A stretch of DNA of 64,000 nt, taken from NCBI GenBank assembly GCA_010015805.1, contig ML978122.1, positions 3,072,453 through 3,136,452 of the forward strand. The letters run 5' to 3'. The notes beneath the pieces were generated by a model. That model was not told where the DNA came from. It worked only from the letters and a program-made list of their open reading frames with translations, and did no database searches. A program made the translations under genes and the position numbers. The first letter of the stretch is position 1. Every line of letters starts with the position of its first letter. This document shows, piece after piece, positions 55,995 to 64,000 of the stretch. The DNA comes from Rhizodiscina lignyota. Taxonomy: Eukaryota; Ascomycota; Dothideomycetes; Aulographales; Rhizodiscinaceae.

Positions 55995-56427
55995 TGGATC
56001 ATACCAAGCTCACCGGAAATTTAGAGATGTGCATTGAGAGCTGTCACTGTGCAGTTGGGACTTAATTTAGGCCGTACTCCCAGGCTGTGTATGTCCAACA
56101 AAACATGACTGTAAGGAGAGACCACAAGGGTTTTCAGCATTTGCAATAAGTATCTCAGTAGGGGTGGTACGAAGTCGCGATGTTTGATCGGCTGGCTCGA
56201 CCCTCCGCGTAGGTAGTCTGTATCACCCAAAAGACGTTACACAGCATGCGCAACAGTTTCTCACATCTGATAGGCCGTGGCATTATCCCGAATCTGCCAC
56301 GTTCTAGATGCTAAGCTATATTGTTCATTTAAATCGTAAGCATAACGTTTCCTGATTATGTTTTGGAGCCATACACGGGAAATATAGTACGGAGCACTCA
56401 GCTACGCCGTACTGTACTGGTGGCCTT
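55995..56427. other. Intergenic stretch
   Basis: About 430 bp between the HAD gene's 3' end and the J-like gene's start, both on the minus strand. Nothing is visible. Confidence 0.4.
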
Positions 56428-57219
56428 CTATTTGCCCTCCACTTTGAATGCCTCTTCTACAATATCCGTCAATTCAGCCAGATTCTTCACTCTCCAACCA
56501 TATTTCCCAACCTTCATCTCTTCACTTACATTCCCCAGAACCCCCATTCTATCGACCCAAACGCCCGTCTCCAACCCGATCTTCGTCGCCGGCACATGGT
56601 CATGGAACAGGCTCTGTGCAACATGCCAAATCTCGTCCTTCTTGGCACCCAATTCCTTCTCTGCGTATCCGATGAGATACTCAAAGTTGCGCTGGTCAGG
56701 CTTGTACGAGCCAATATCTTGTGCCGTGTAATATGCCGCCAACGGTACTCCTTTCAGTGCCCCCGCAAGAGTTCGTTCCTTTAACACATTGTCTGTATTC
56801 GACAGTGCCACTAGCTTGTAGTATTTGCTGAGCTGGTTCATTGCCGAGACGGTATCTGGGAACGCCGGCCACTTGCTCACTGCTTCTGCAAACCTTGCCC
56901 CTTGTCTCTCGATCTCTTGTGCGCTGAAGGACGACATCGGAACATTCTCAGCCTCTAAGAGGCGTGTGTACACTTCTGACAGGACTTCACTGTACAAGTG
57001 TTTCGACAATGGAACCAAGCTGCTCTCCTGTTTCTTGAAGGCCACGAAGGGGTATGCCGCGTCTGTCTTAAGCGGATGTGAGTCTGGTAGCGCCGCAATC
57101 GGCTCAAGTGAGAGCAATGCTTGACGAATTCCAGTTACCCAGTCGACAAGTGTTCCATTGACGTCAAATGAACATACTTTGAAGTGGGATGGCGATTTCG
57201 ATGGCGGTACTTGTGTCAT
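56428..57219 (-). CDS. HAD-superfamily hydrolase, haloacid dehalogenase type II-like
   Basis: One exon encodes 263 residues. Motif I is SFDVNGTLVDW with nucleophile Asp19; motif II is LSNTDN; motif III is SYKPDQRNFEYL with the conserved Lys; and motif IV follows around VAQSLFHDHVPATKIGL. The helical cap lies between motifs I and II. The second residue of the classical phosphatase DxD is Asn here, and the dehalogenase DxYGT has Asn for Tyr, so neither reaction can be assumed. GVWVDRMGVLG near the end fits the fungal 2-haloacid dehalogenase-like group. Cytosolic. Function in fungi is mostly unknown. Confidence 0.88.
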   Translation of the reverse strand: MTQVPPSKSPSHFKVCSFDVNGTLVDWVTGIRQALLSLEPIAALPDSHPLKTDAAYPFVAFKKQESSLVPLSKHLYSEVLSEVYTRLLEAENVPMSSFSAQEIERQGARFAEAVSKWPAFPDTVSAMNQLSKYYKLVALSNTDNVLKERTLAGALKGVPLAAYYTAQDIGSYKPDQRNFEYLIGYAEKELGAKKDEIWHVAQSLFHDHVPATKIGLETGVWVDRMGVLGNVSEEMKVGKYGWRVKNLAELTDIVEEAFKVEGK

Positions 57220-57746
57220 GATGGTAAATTTCGATGAAATTGTCTAATGATAATAGACGCAGGTATGGGAAGAAATGACAAAATCTCTCAACCACTGATT
57301 ATTTGGCTTCACTTTGGAGTATTGGTATCTTGCATTTGAGTCTCTGCCGAATTGGTCGCAAATGTTATTTATCCATCGCAAAGCTTTCATGGCACTATCC
57401 GCAAATGACTCGCAAGGAAGAACGGCCGTCCTGCCCTCAGCCGTGAGTTCCCCGGACCGCAGCTCTCTTCAAGCGCTCTACGCTTGCTACCTGACAGTCA
57501 GTTCCTTTTGAATTGACCTCTCGAAGCACTTTGCGCTCCGTAGAGTATCCCGTATCCCAAAGTAGCTCGACCCTCCCCGCTATTACATCGCTTCGTACTT
57601 CCAATTTTTTCTAATTCGAGTCAACACGTAGCCCTTTATTTATATCACTTAAAAGCTACTCGATGGGGGAATGCTATTGTGGTACTCAGATGAGCTGTGA
57701 ATAATTTGCTGACAAAGTTATGATATTGAGCTAACTTAAATAGGAA

Positions 57747-57773
57747 GGGGAGAGGGGCAGGGGGGATAAGGGG
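57747..57773 (+). other. Putative G-quadruplex motif
   Basis: Four runs of at least four G (57747-57750, 57754-57757, 57760-57765, 57770-57773) are separated by loops of 3, 2 and 4 bases. This satisfies the strict intramolecular quadruplex pattern. It is about 0.5 kb upstream of the HAD gene's start. Confidence 0.6.
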
Positions 57774-58159
57774 TAAATAAGAATAAGGCACCTTACCCTT
57801 TCCCACTCACCAAACTCTACTTCTGTATTTGAACTTGAGCTTGCACTCTTTTTGAACACTTACTACTGCCCATAGATCTCGTGCACTCCTTCTACGATAA
57901 TGACACTGTTGTTCTGTTCTGTTCCACCTTCCGGGGTTGGACATGGTATGGGGTACACTGCGAAACCCAGCATCTGGGTGAAGTCAAGCCCTATGTACGA
58001 CGATGGTGCAATAACCAGGAACATGAAAATTTCTGGATTTTAGTCTGCTCTCGGTGAGCTGTTCCTTCTCCAGCCTCTCCCTACAATTCGCCGTACTCAT
58101 TTCCCGCCCTGATGAGGAGCGACGTATTTGGGCCTTGGTACTGTGACCTGCTTACTGCA

Positions 58160-58520
58160 GCTTTCGTGAGCAACACTTTGAGTTCAAAAATACCCTTCTT
58201 CCAAGGTCATTGTATGCTCTTCTGAGTAACTCTTTGATTTCATAAACTCACTGTTCTTCTGGCAAAGAGCTCGAAGCGTGATCGAGTCTTCTATCGCACC
58301 GTCCGTAAGAAATGCTTTAATATCGAGAATGCCTTCTTCCACCACAGTTGCATGCTTTCTGAGCAACTCTTTGGATTTATAAGCTGCTCATATCCTGAAT
58401 TGCCGATGCTTCACGAATATCTACAGTTCGTTGCGGGTAGTATAGTCGAGTCTTCTATCGTGTCGCTCGCGAGCAATGCTTTGACATCAAGAATAGCTTC
58501 TTCGGTCGCCGCTTGATGCT
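58160..58520 (-). pseudogene. Relic of a tandem-repeat protein gene
   Basis: On the minus strand three repeats can be read: EEAILDVKALLASDTIEDSTIL, EEGILDIKAFLTDGAIEDSITL and a frameshifted EEG-(I)FELKVLLTKAA. Repeat starts are 164 and 138 bp apart. The second and third repeats share AAATC-AAAGAGTT-CTCAGAA leaders. Stops and a frameshift interrupt the reading frame, so the gene appears dead. The repeat family is not recognised. Shared Ile-Glu-Asp-Ser and Asp-Val/Ile-Lys-Ala cores make the repeat itself certain. Confidence 0.55.
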
Positions 58521-58883
58521 CTCCGGCAACAGGTAGGGGCTGGCTGGACTCTCTATTCTGCCTCTTTGTCAACAGTCTATCAAGATGATATCCCCTCACT
58601 GAAGCCTGGTCTCTACATAGCTCACCTTCGCACTACTCATGAAGTTCAAATGCATTTTGTACAGAGCTCCTCCAATGGACACCAGACCACCTGCACAGGA
58701 TAGAATGGGTACTAGTACATAGGGGTATATCATCACACTGACATAGACAATGCAGAAATGCAACAGAGAATTTCTCGTTCATTTGAAGGTACATTTCCCT
58801 TTTAGGGATCGTCAATTTATGTAGAGAAATCCGATTGTTTAACCAATCAGAAGGCGAAGCAAGATCACGTGACAACAGGCTAT

Positions 58884-60066
58884 TTACATGCTGTTGTAAA
58901 GTTTGCCAAGGTCACTTAGACCCGTGCCGGCAGTGTTGATGAGGATACCATCCTCAGCCATGAAGTACGCATAGCGCTCCACGTAAGTTTGGCTGTCAAG
59001 CCATGGAAGCACCGCCCTCAAGAACGAGATCTGATCATCCGTGCCGGCCTGAAGCTGAAACTCTGGGATCCACACTGGGCGGTCGCCGAAATAGGTAGAG
59101 CTGTCGCGAACATGGTCCTTGAAGTTTGCGACGGCGGAGGAGACGGGCGAGGGCTGGTACCAGTGGATACAGATGAAATCGATGCGTCAACCTTTGCAGG
59201 ACTCGAAGAATTCGCGTAGCCAGTGAAGACCTGTAGAGCCTTCGCCATTGGTGACACACTGAACGAGCAAGTAGTTAGCACAATGCAGGAGGGCGGAAAG
59301 GAAGGATGAGCATACTGGAGAGCCGAGACGGTACTTTCCAGCGTATGGCTGCATGTTCGTCTTCCAGGCGGTAATAGAGCTTGCGACATCAGTGCAGGAG
59401 CCGCCGCTGCCACATTGATCGGGCTCTGGAGCGCGTAATATGGTGTTCCCATAGAGAGCTGAGGGATTAGGTAGACATACCATTGAAGAACATGATCGAA
59501 GCACCCGAATTCACGGTTTGCTTGAGGTTACCAGCCCAGCTCGAAGTCAAGTCGGACGCACCACTCCACAGCATGGGCACGTATTGGAAGCGATAGTTGT
59601 ATGGAGACCCAGGCAATTGAGCCCAATTGTACGCCCAGGAAACCTTTGTGTTGGCAAAGAGCTTGGTAAAAGCAGCATTATTGTAAGCTACGCCACGCTT
59701 ACGAGCGACGGTAGCACGAGTATTGAGGTAGATGCCGAAAGACTTGTTACCGGAGGAGTGGCTGCCGAGAGACAGGTTGCCGTGGGGGTGGTTACCGAGA
59801 GAGTTGTTACCGAGCGAGTGATTGCCATGGGAGAAGTCGCTAAGAGAATGATTGCCGAAAGTGTGGTTCGCGAGGGGGTGGTTACCGACGGATTGATTAC
59901 CGCTGAAGGAGTGGTTGGCGTAGTATTGAGTGATAGTTGGATACAGAGAAGGGTACGGGTCGATAGCATCGGCGACATGATTGTACTCATGGTGTTGACG
60001 ATGCAGCTCTGTGACCTGCGGAAGCAGCAAAGCAAGGCCAAACAAGGCCAAGATGATGACGATCAT
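58884..60066 (-). CDS. GH128 (Asl1-like) glucanase with an in-frame UGA and sequon-rich repeats
   Basis: Exons 59481-60066, 59316-59425 and 58884-59258 (introns 55 and 57 bp) encode 356 codons, one of which is an internal UGA at 59187-59189. The N terminus is a signal peptide or anchor (MIVIILALFGLALLLP). About 60 residues of NHSLG-like pentapeptides follow, full of N-x-S/T sequons. The GH128 domain starts at KRGVAYNN and has the two catalytic Glu motifs FFNEPDQ and WIPEFQ, plus HWYQP. The domain attacks beta-1,3-glucan and such proteins act on fungal cell walls. The UGA falls after ESCKG where relatives usually have Cys, and the frame resumes with RIDFICIHWY. Nonsense mutation is the simplest reading. 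Confidence 0.85.
59735..59910 (-). repeat. 15-bp minisatellite encoding NHSLG-type glycosylation repeats
   Basis: About eleven imperfect 15-bp units encode pentapeptides such as GNHSL, GNNSL, GNHPH, GNLSL and GNKSF. Most contain an N-x-S/T sequon, so the array is a potential dense N-glycosylation spacer between leader and catalytic domain. Units are in frame, so copy changes would only change spacer length. Confidence 0.75.
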
Positions 60067-60622
60067 GTTGTTAATGAGCGAAGTTATGAACCAAAGAACC
60101 AGAAAGAGTGTCAGGGGCTGTGCAAGCTTAGGGAAGCAATGAACGACCGTGGTTGTTGGATGTTGTTGAGAGGAAGATTGAGGTAGAGAGAAATAGAGGT
60201 TTATCTAGGGAAAGGAATCGGTCCGTGCTAGCGCGATTGGTGGTTTGCAGCGGTATGAATCGGCACAGCGAGCAGATTCGGGAAGTCAGGGTCGGTCCAG
60301 TGCTGCGATGTGGTATACGGCATCCGGCGTCTGTCTAAAACAAGCTTCAATCTTGACCTCAACAACAACACCAACTCAAGCTCAACATCCTGCACCGCGT
60401 GCTCCTCCGCTTGAACCAATTCGTTTCGCAGAAGCATAGTGAGTCGCCTCCTGCTCAGAACAGCGCGGAGAATAATTTTACACTTTGGGAGTAGCTTCTT
60501 CGTCCTTCATGTCGGCTATGCATTACACCGGCTTCTTAGCATCTTTAACAACTAGTCAACACCAGTCATTCTCACAGCACACACGGAATCTGCTTACTGA
60601 CCTGCATAGCTTCAACAGCAAC
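60067..60622. promoter_or_regulatory. Divergent region, GH128 / small protein
   Basis: About 550 bp between divergent start codons. An AC-rich leader precedes the ATG at 60623. No operator is claimed. Confidence 0.35.
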
Positions 60623-61038
60623 ATGAACTCCTCTACTTCCGGCTACACCTCAAACAACGACATGTACCCGCCATCACGAATGGATGACTTTGTCGCCATC
60701 CAAACGGCGACCGCGGTGACGATGACAAGAGTGAGGGCAAGGGAAGTTTGGATCAGTCCGTACGTTGTTCCAGTTTCTATCCCACACGCCCTCGACACCA
60801 GGAGCAACTCTCTTCAATTGGGTCCTAACGTACGTTTAACAGTCCATACCAACCCCCATCACCTGCCAGCGACTCCCATTACTCCTGGTCCGAGGCGACG
60901 CAGTCGCGACACGGAATGAGGGACTCGAAGACGAGAAGGAATACGGCGGAAGAGGTTGCGGGAACCGGAGACGGCCTCGTCAAAAACGTCGGCCGAAAGG
61001 TCGGAGCTTGGTTTCGGCGGTTGATTGGAAGGGAATGA
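60623..61038 (+). CDS. Small 110-residue protein with amphipathic C-terminal helix
   Basis: Exons 60623-60759 and 60843-61038 flank an 83-bp intron with a strong GTACGT donor, CCTAAC branch and AACAG acceptor; phases agree. The start has an AACATG context. The protein is Ser/Thr/Pro-rich (GYTSNNDMYPPSRMDDF, PPYQPPSPASDSHYSW) and ends with GDGLVKNVGRKVGAWFRRLIG, a basic amphipathic helix that could bind membranes. No signal peptide. I do not recognise a family. An alternative reading without the intron gives 144 codons from 60485, but loses the helix. Confidence 0.6.
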
Positions 61039-64000
61039 GGAGAGAAGGAGTGGCCTTGACGACGTAACGATGGTAGGGGGGGATGGCTTCGTGTTTGTTA
61101 ATATTGTGCTCAGGTACCCATCAAAAGACCTAAGCTTCTTCCTGAATTAAGTCACATTCTCTGCACCTTAAAGCACATTGAATCGGGGGGTCCTGTGGAC
61201 GTTAGTCATCTCAGCAAGGTAGGAAGTTGAATTTCAGAGCTTACAGGAAGGCCAGAGACGAGACAGTTAAGAACTGGCGAGCGGGTGGCAGCAGCAGGAG
61301 TGCATTCCCATCAAGCCTCAGATGCACTTCCTGACACCCACAACAATGCCCTCAATAATTGCCGACGGTGCAGCACATACGATGTGATCCAGAGTAGCAG
61401 ATGGGACAAAAGTGATCCAGGACAGCGCCAATCCTGAGCAACAGGGTATTCGATGCGACAGAATCAAGCAGTCGGCAGGAGGAGGTGCGCTTTCAACATC
61501 GGCGACATAGCTCAATACGAGCGTAATCGGTCCAACGGTACTTTAAGCAAGTACGAAGGTCGCAACAGATGGAAGAGATCCAGCGCAATGGCAAACGTAA
61601 GCTCGCAAACGCGGCGGTGTAGTAAGATTACGATACTGCCAACCGTGTAACTTGATGCCAATGTCAAGGGGTTAGCCCAAGAAGTATCGTGAGGCTGGTT
61701 GGCATGCCTCAGTAGCAGGTAGTGTCAAGGGAGCTGAAAGACGGACCAAACAAGGCTGTCCAAGCTGCAAAGGCGGCAGCAGCAGCAGCAGCTCTAGTTT
61801 CCCACAGCGCAAGGGCCTTGGATAATAAAGAGGCTAGCCAGTCCGGTCTTCTTCGCTGGACGACAACCTCCACGATCGCGTCCGCCGCCACCCCTTCGCA
61901 GCCGGTACCAAGCCCTCTAAGCGTCACCTCGCGAAAAAAAACTTATTGTCACTCCGACAAATGAGCCTCAAGCCGCAAGCATGTACCGGGAGAAGCAATC
62001 GCCTGCTCTTCTCGATGTTGATTTCACACTACCCATAGCTCTTACCGAAGCAGACAACAGGAGAAAAGAGAAAGGTTAGGAGGGCTGGTATCAGACAAAA
62101 GAAGATGGAGTTAGAAGGAAGAAAATGTTTTCAGAAAACAGACGGAGGCGGCTATGGAGAGTCGCTGAGATGGAGACGAGAGGATTGGTATACTTGAGAA
62201 AGAAGGTCTGATGATTCAAGAGCTTCCATTGGGAAGACTTCTGCCGCCAGCAGCAGTTTGAACCTCTCAGCAGTCGATATACCCAGTGTCAAACTGCGAA
62301 GCAATTACGGTAAAAAGAAAAGATGCCACACGCCGCGAGGATACATTCGAGGCTTTCACCGGTTGGAGAAGAGGCTAGTCGCAAGGATACCAGGTCTCTG
62401 GCGCCTTCCAGAGTAGCGGAAGTTGACTTACGGCCCAAGATACTGTGGGACCTGCTACCATCCACACTCCCGGCAAGCGAATGATCCGTGTGAGTCGTGC
62501 TGGTGTGCTGGGCCTCGAATAGGTAGAAGATTAGTCAACAACCTCAGTACCGTCACCTGGGAGCACGTCGCTTTATTATCGAGATCGTCGTCGCTCGGAA
62601 GAGCAATTTGTTCTAAATGCGGTGGGCCCCGTAAGACCTTTGGCTCCTTCAGCAGTCTTCCCTTCTGGGCTGGAAGTGGTACAAACGATCCAAGAATGGC
62701 TCATCCATGTCCTCAGCAGGACGCGCGCGCAGCGAGAGGCTCTTCCTCTTACGGCAATCGATTTTCCGACAATGTGATAAAGGCACAATAACGTCTCTAC
62801 CTTGAGTCTCAATACCGGTCCTACTCTTGGGCCATGCATCGCGTGTCTGATCTCCCATGTCTTGGTATCGCTGTGCCACTCATGGCAGACTGTCAATGTT
62901 GAATGTGCCATGGCCAGCTGACATCCGAACGGTGATAACCCATAGCAGCTCTATGCCAAGTGCTTCTTAAAAGGTCCGTTCACATTTCCAAAGCGTCCTG
63001 TCTCTGATGCTGAAGGTAAACTGTTCTGCAGTCCGCTGGCCTTATGTGAGTATCTGATGCAAAGACTGCGAAAGCCTACTCTCTCCATGTTCTATGTCAT
63101 TGGTTTACCCAGAAGTGCAGGTAGTGAGTCACATAGAGTTCCGTTGCGTAGTCATCAGGCGTTCGTAAATGTCGTGACCGGTTGATTAGACTCGGATTGC
63201 GGAACTTGCGCCGTCTTATGACCCTTGTACCAGCATCTCAAGCATTTCATGATCCATGCATTCCGGTTTCCTTCAAGTTGTGAACCGGGTCCGATCTCAA
63301 GCTTGTGCTCCATCGAGTAGTATGCGTTGTGTACAGAGCGAGCTGGGTGAAGGTCGGTCGGTCGATCGGTTTACAACGTATTTTTGATTCCTTCGCGGCA
63401 CCACGCCCTGGCCCTGCCTTAGTGTTGCTAAACCATCTCGGCTGCAGCACAAGGGATGAGAGTATGTCTTAGCATCGAAAGTCCGTCTCCGACACCATCG
63501 GCATTGATGTGCGCGCCGTGGAGCGTTGCAGGATGGCTAAGGTTGGTCGCTCATGGAGCTGAAAGTATCATAATGGATAGAGATCGAAGAGAGTAGAGTG
63601 ATAGTGATAGAAGCTTTGGCATCGAGCTCCCAGCGACCTCGTCAATTGCAATACTGAAATGTAGTTGTGGGAGAGGCCGATGGAGGTCAGGACCGGGACA
63701 GGGGCTGTATCGTACTAAACCTAAGAAATCCGTCCCATTGGCTCAAATTTTGAAAACGGCACTCGATGAGAAAGTAACGTATGTCTCAACCCTTGGCTGC
63801 ATCCTCCCTTTCACTATCACCTCGTTTCGTAGAGAGCGGGCACCAGGGGCGCATGATGCATCTACGATCGAATGCCTAAACATTTGTTGTTTTTAGGTAT
63901 CTCCTCACATGCTTTATGGTACATTTAAGCTTGGTTTCTAGATACTCATAAACCCGTATGATTTTCGGTACTTATGCACCTATTATTTGGCTACCTGAAG
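61039..64000. other. Three-kb stretch without a confident gene
   Basis: Only short overlapping frames occur. The most protein-like is at 62423-62560 (+), reading YCGTCYHPH...DPCESCWCAG, a CxxC...CxxC pattern that could be a zinc-ribbon exon, but no start, splice partner or family was found. A GCA/GCT run near 61770 encodes poly-Ala in one frame. No transposon ends were recognised. Confidence 0.35.

Larger units (their letters stand above)
57220..58883. other. Gene-poor stretch with a G-quadruplex motif and repeat relics
   Basis: This 1.7-kb stretch contains the G-run at 57747-57773 and degenerate tandem repeats at 58160-58520, both listed separately. No intact gene is visible. Confidence 0.45.

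Noticed and set aside
59150-59189. A 38-bp GTTGAC...CCAG intron that would remove the GH128 UGA
   Set aside because: It would delete the conserved IDFICIHWY strand and shift the frame, so the UGA is kept as real in this sequence.
1-64000. tRNA genes, rRNA, CRISPR arrays and intact transposons
   Set aside because: I looked for B-box-like GGTTCRANNCC and paired stems, rRNA-like blocks, regular spacer-repeat arrays, and transposase or reverse-transcriptase motifs and saw none; a covariance-model search would be decisive for tRNA.

Overview
The window is filamentous ascomycete (Pezizomycotina) nuclear DNA, most likely from a Dothideomycete. The signs are short GT-AG introns (mostly 38-111 bp) with CTRAY-like branch sites, A at -3 before many start codons, and fungal families (HET, fungal bZIP, SVF1, Bqt4, Hal/Sat4-type kinase, GH128). 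The species call is inference. About 27 protein genes can be supported. I saw no rRNA, no convincing tRNA, no CRISPR array and no intact transposon. Most spliced models below were built by hand: exon phases agree throughout, but nothing was confirmed with RNA data.

Layout. 0-7 kb: the 3' end of a thioredoxin-like gene, a 55-bp minisatellite, a Ulp1-like cysteine protease (-), an omega-class GST (+) and a secreted M20 peptidase (-). 7-16 kb: a HET-domain protein (+), a membrane-anchored GNAT acetyltransferase (-), a 3-kb gene-poor stretch and SVF1 (-). 16.8-28 kb: a Hal/Sat4-type kinase (+), a convergent class II aldolase / 2-oxoglutarate oxygenase pair, an Hsp70-like ATPase gene carrying a one-base frameshift (-) and a coiled-coil protein (+). 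28-31 kb: gene-poor, with a small secreted cysteine-rich protein. 31-43 kb: the nuclear-envelope protein Bqt4 (-), RhoGDI (+) split by introns of 1261 and 814 bp that hold long open reading frames, an F-box protein (-), a DUF423/TMEM256 membrane protein (+), and a second Ulp1-like gene (-) whose catalytic Cys has become Ser. 43-54 kb: RAS (-), a small probably mitochondrial protein (+), a MoCF-domain protein (-), a bZIP factor (+) and a 4E-T-like translational regulator (+). 54-61 kb: a J-like membrane protein (-), a HAD hydrolase (-), relics of a tandem-repeat gene, a GH128 glucanase with an in-frame UGA (-) and a 110-residue protein (+). 61-64 kb: no confident gene.

Most genes are housekeeping or signalling genes: Ras and RhoGDI (small GTPase control), a Hal-type kinase (ion homeostasis in yeast), SVF1 (stress survival), Bqt4 (telomere tethering) and 4E-T (cap-dependent translation). 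Accessory content is the HET gene, the cysteine-rich secreted protein, the Hsp70-like gene, the Ulp1-like pair and the GH128 gene.

The most unusual locus is RhoGDI. Its two large introns contain reading frames that can be joined, in phase, into a separate 571-codon protein interleaved with the RhoGDI exons on the same strand.
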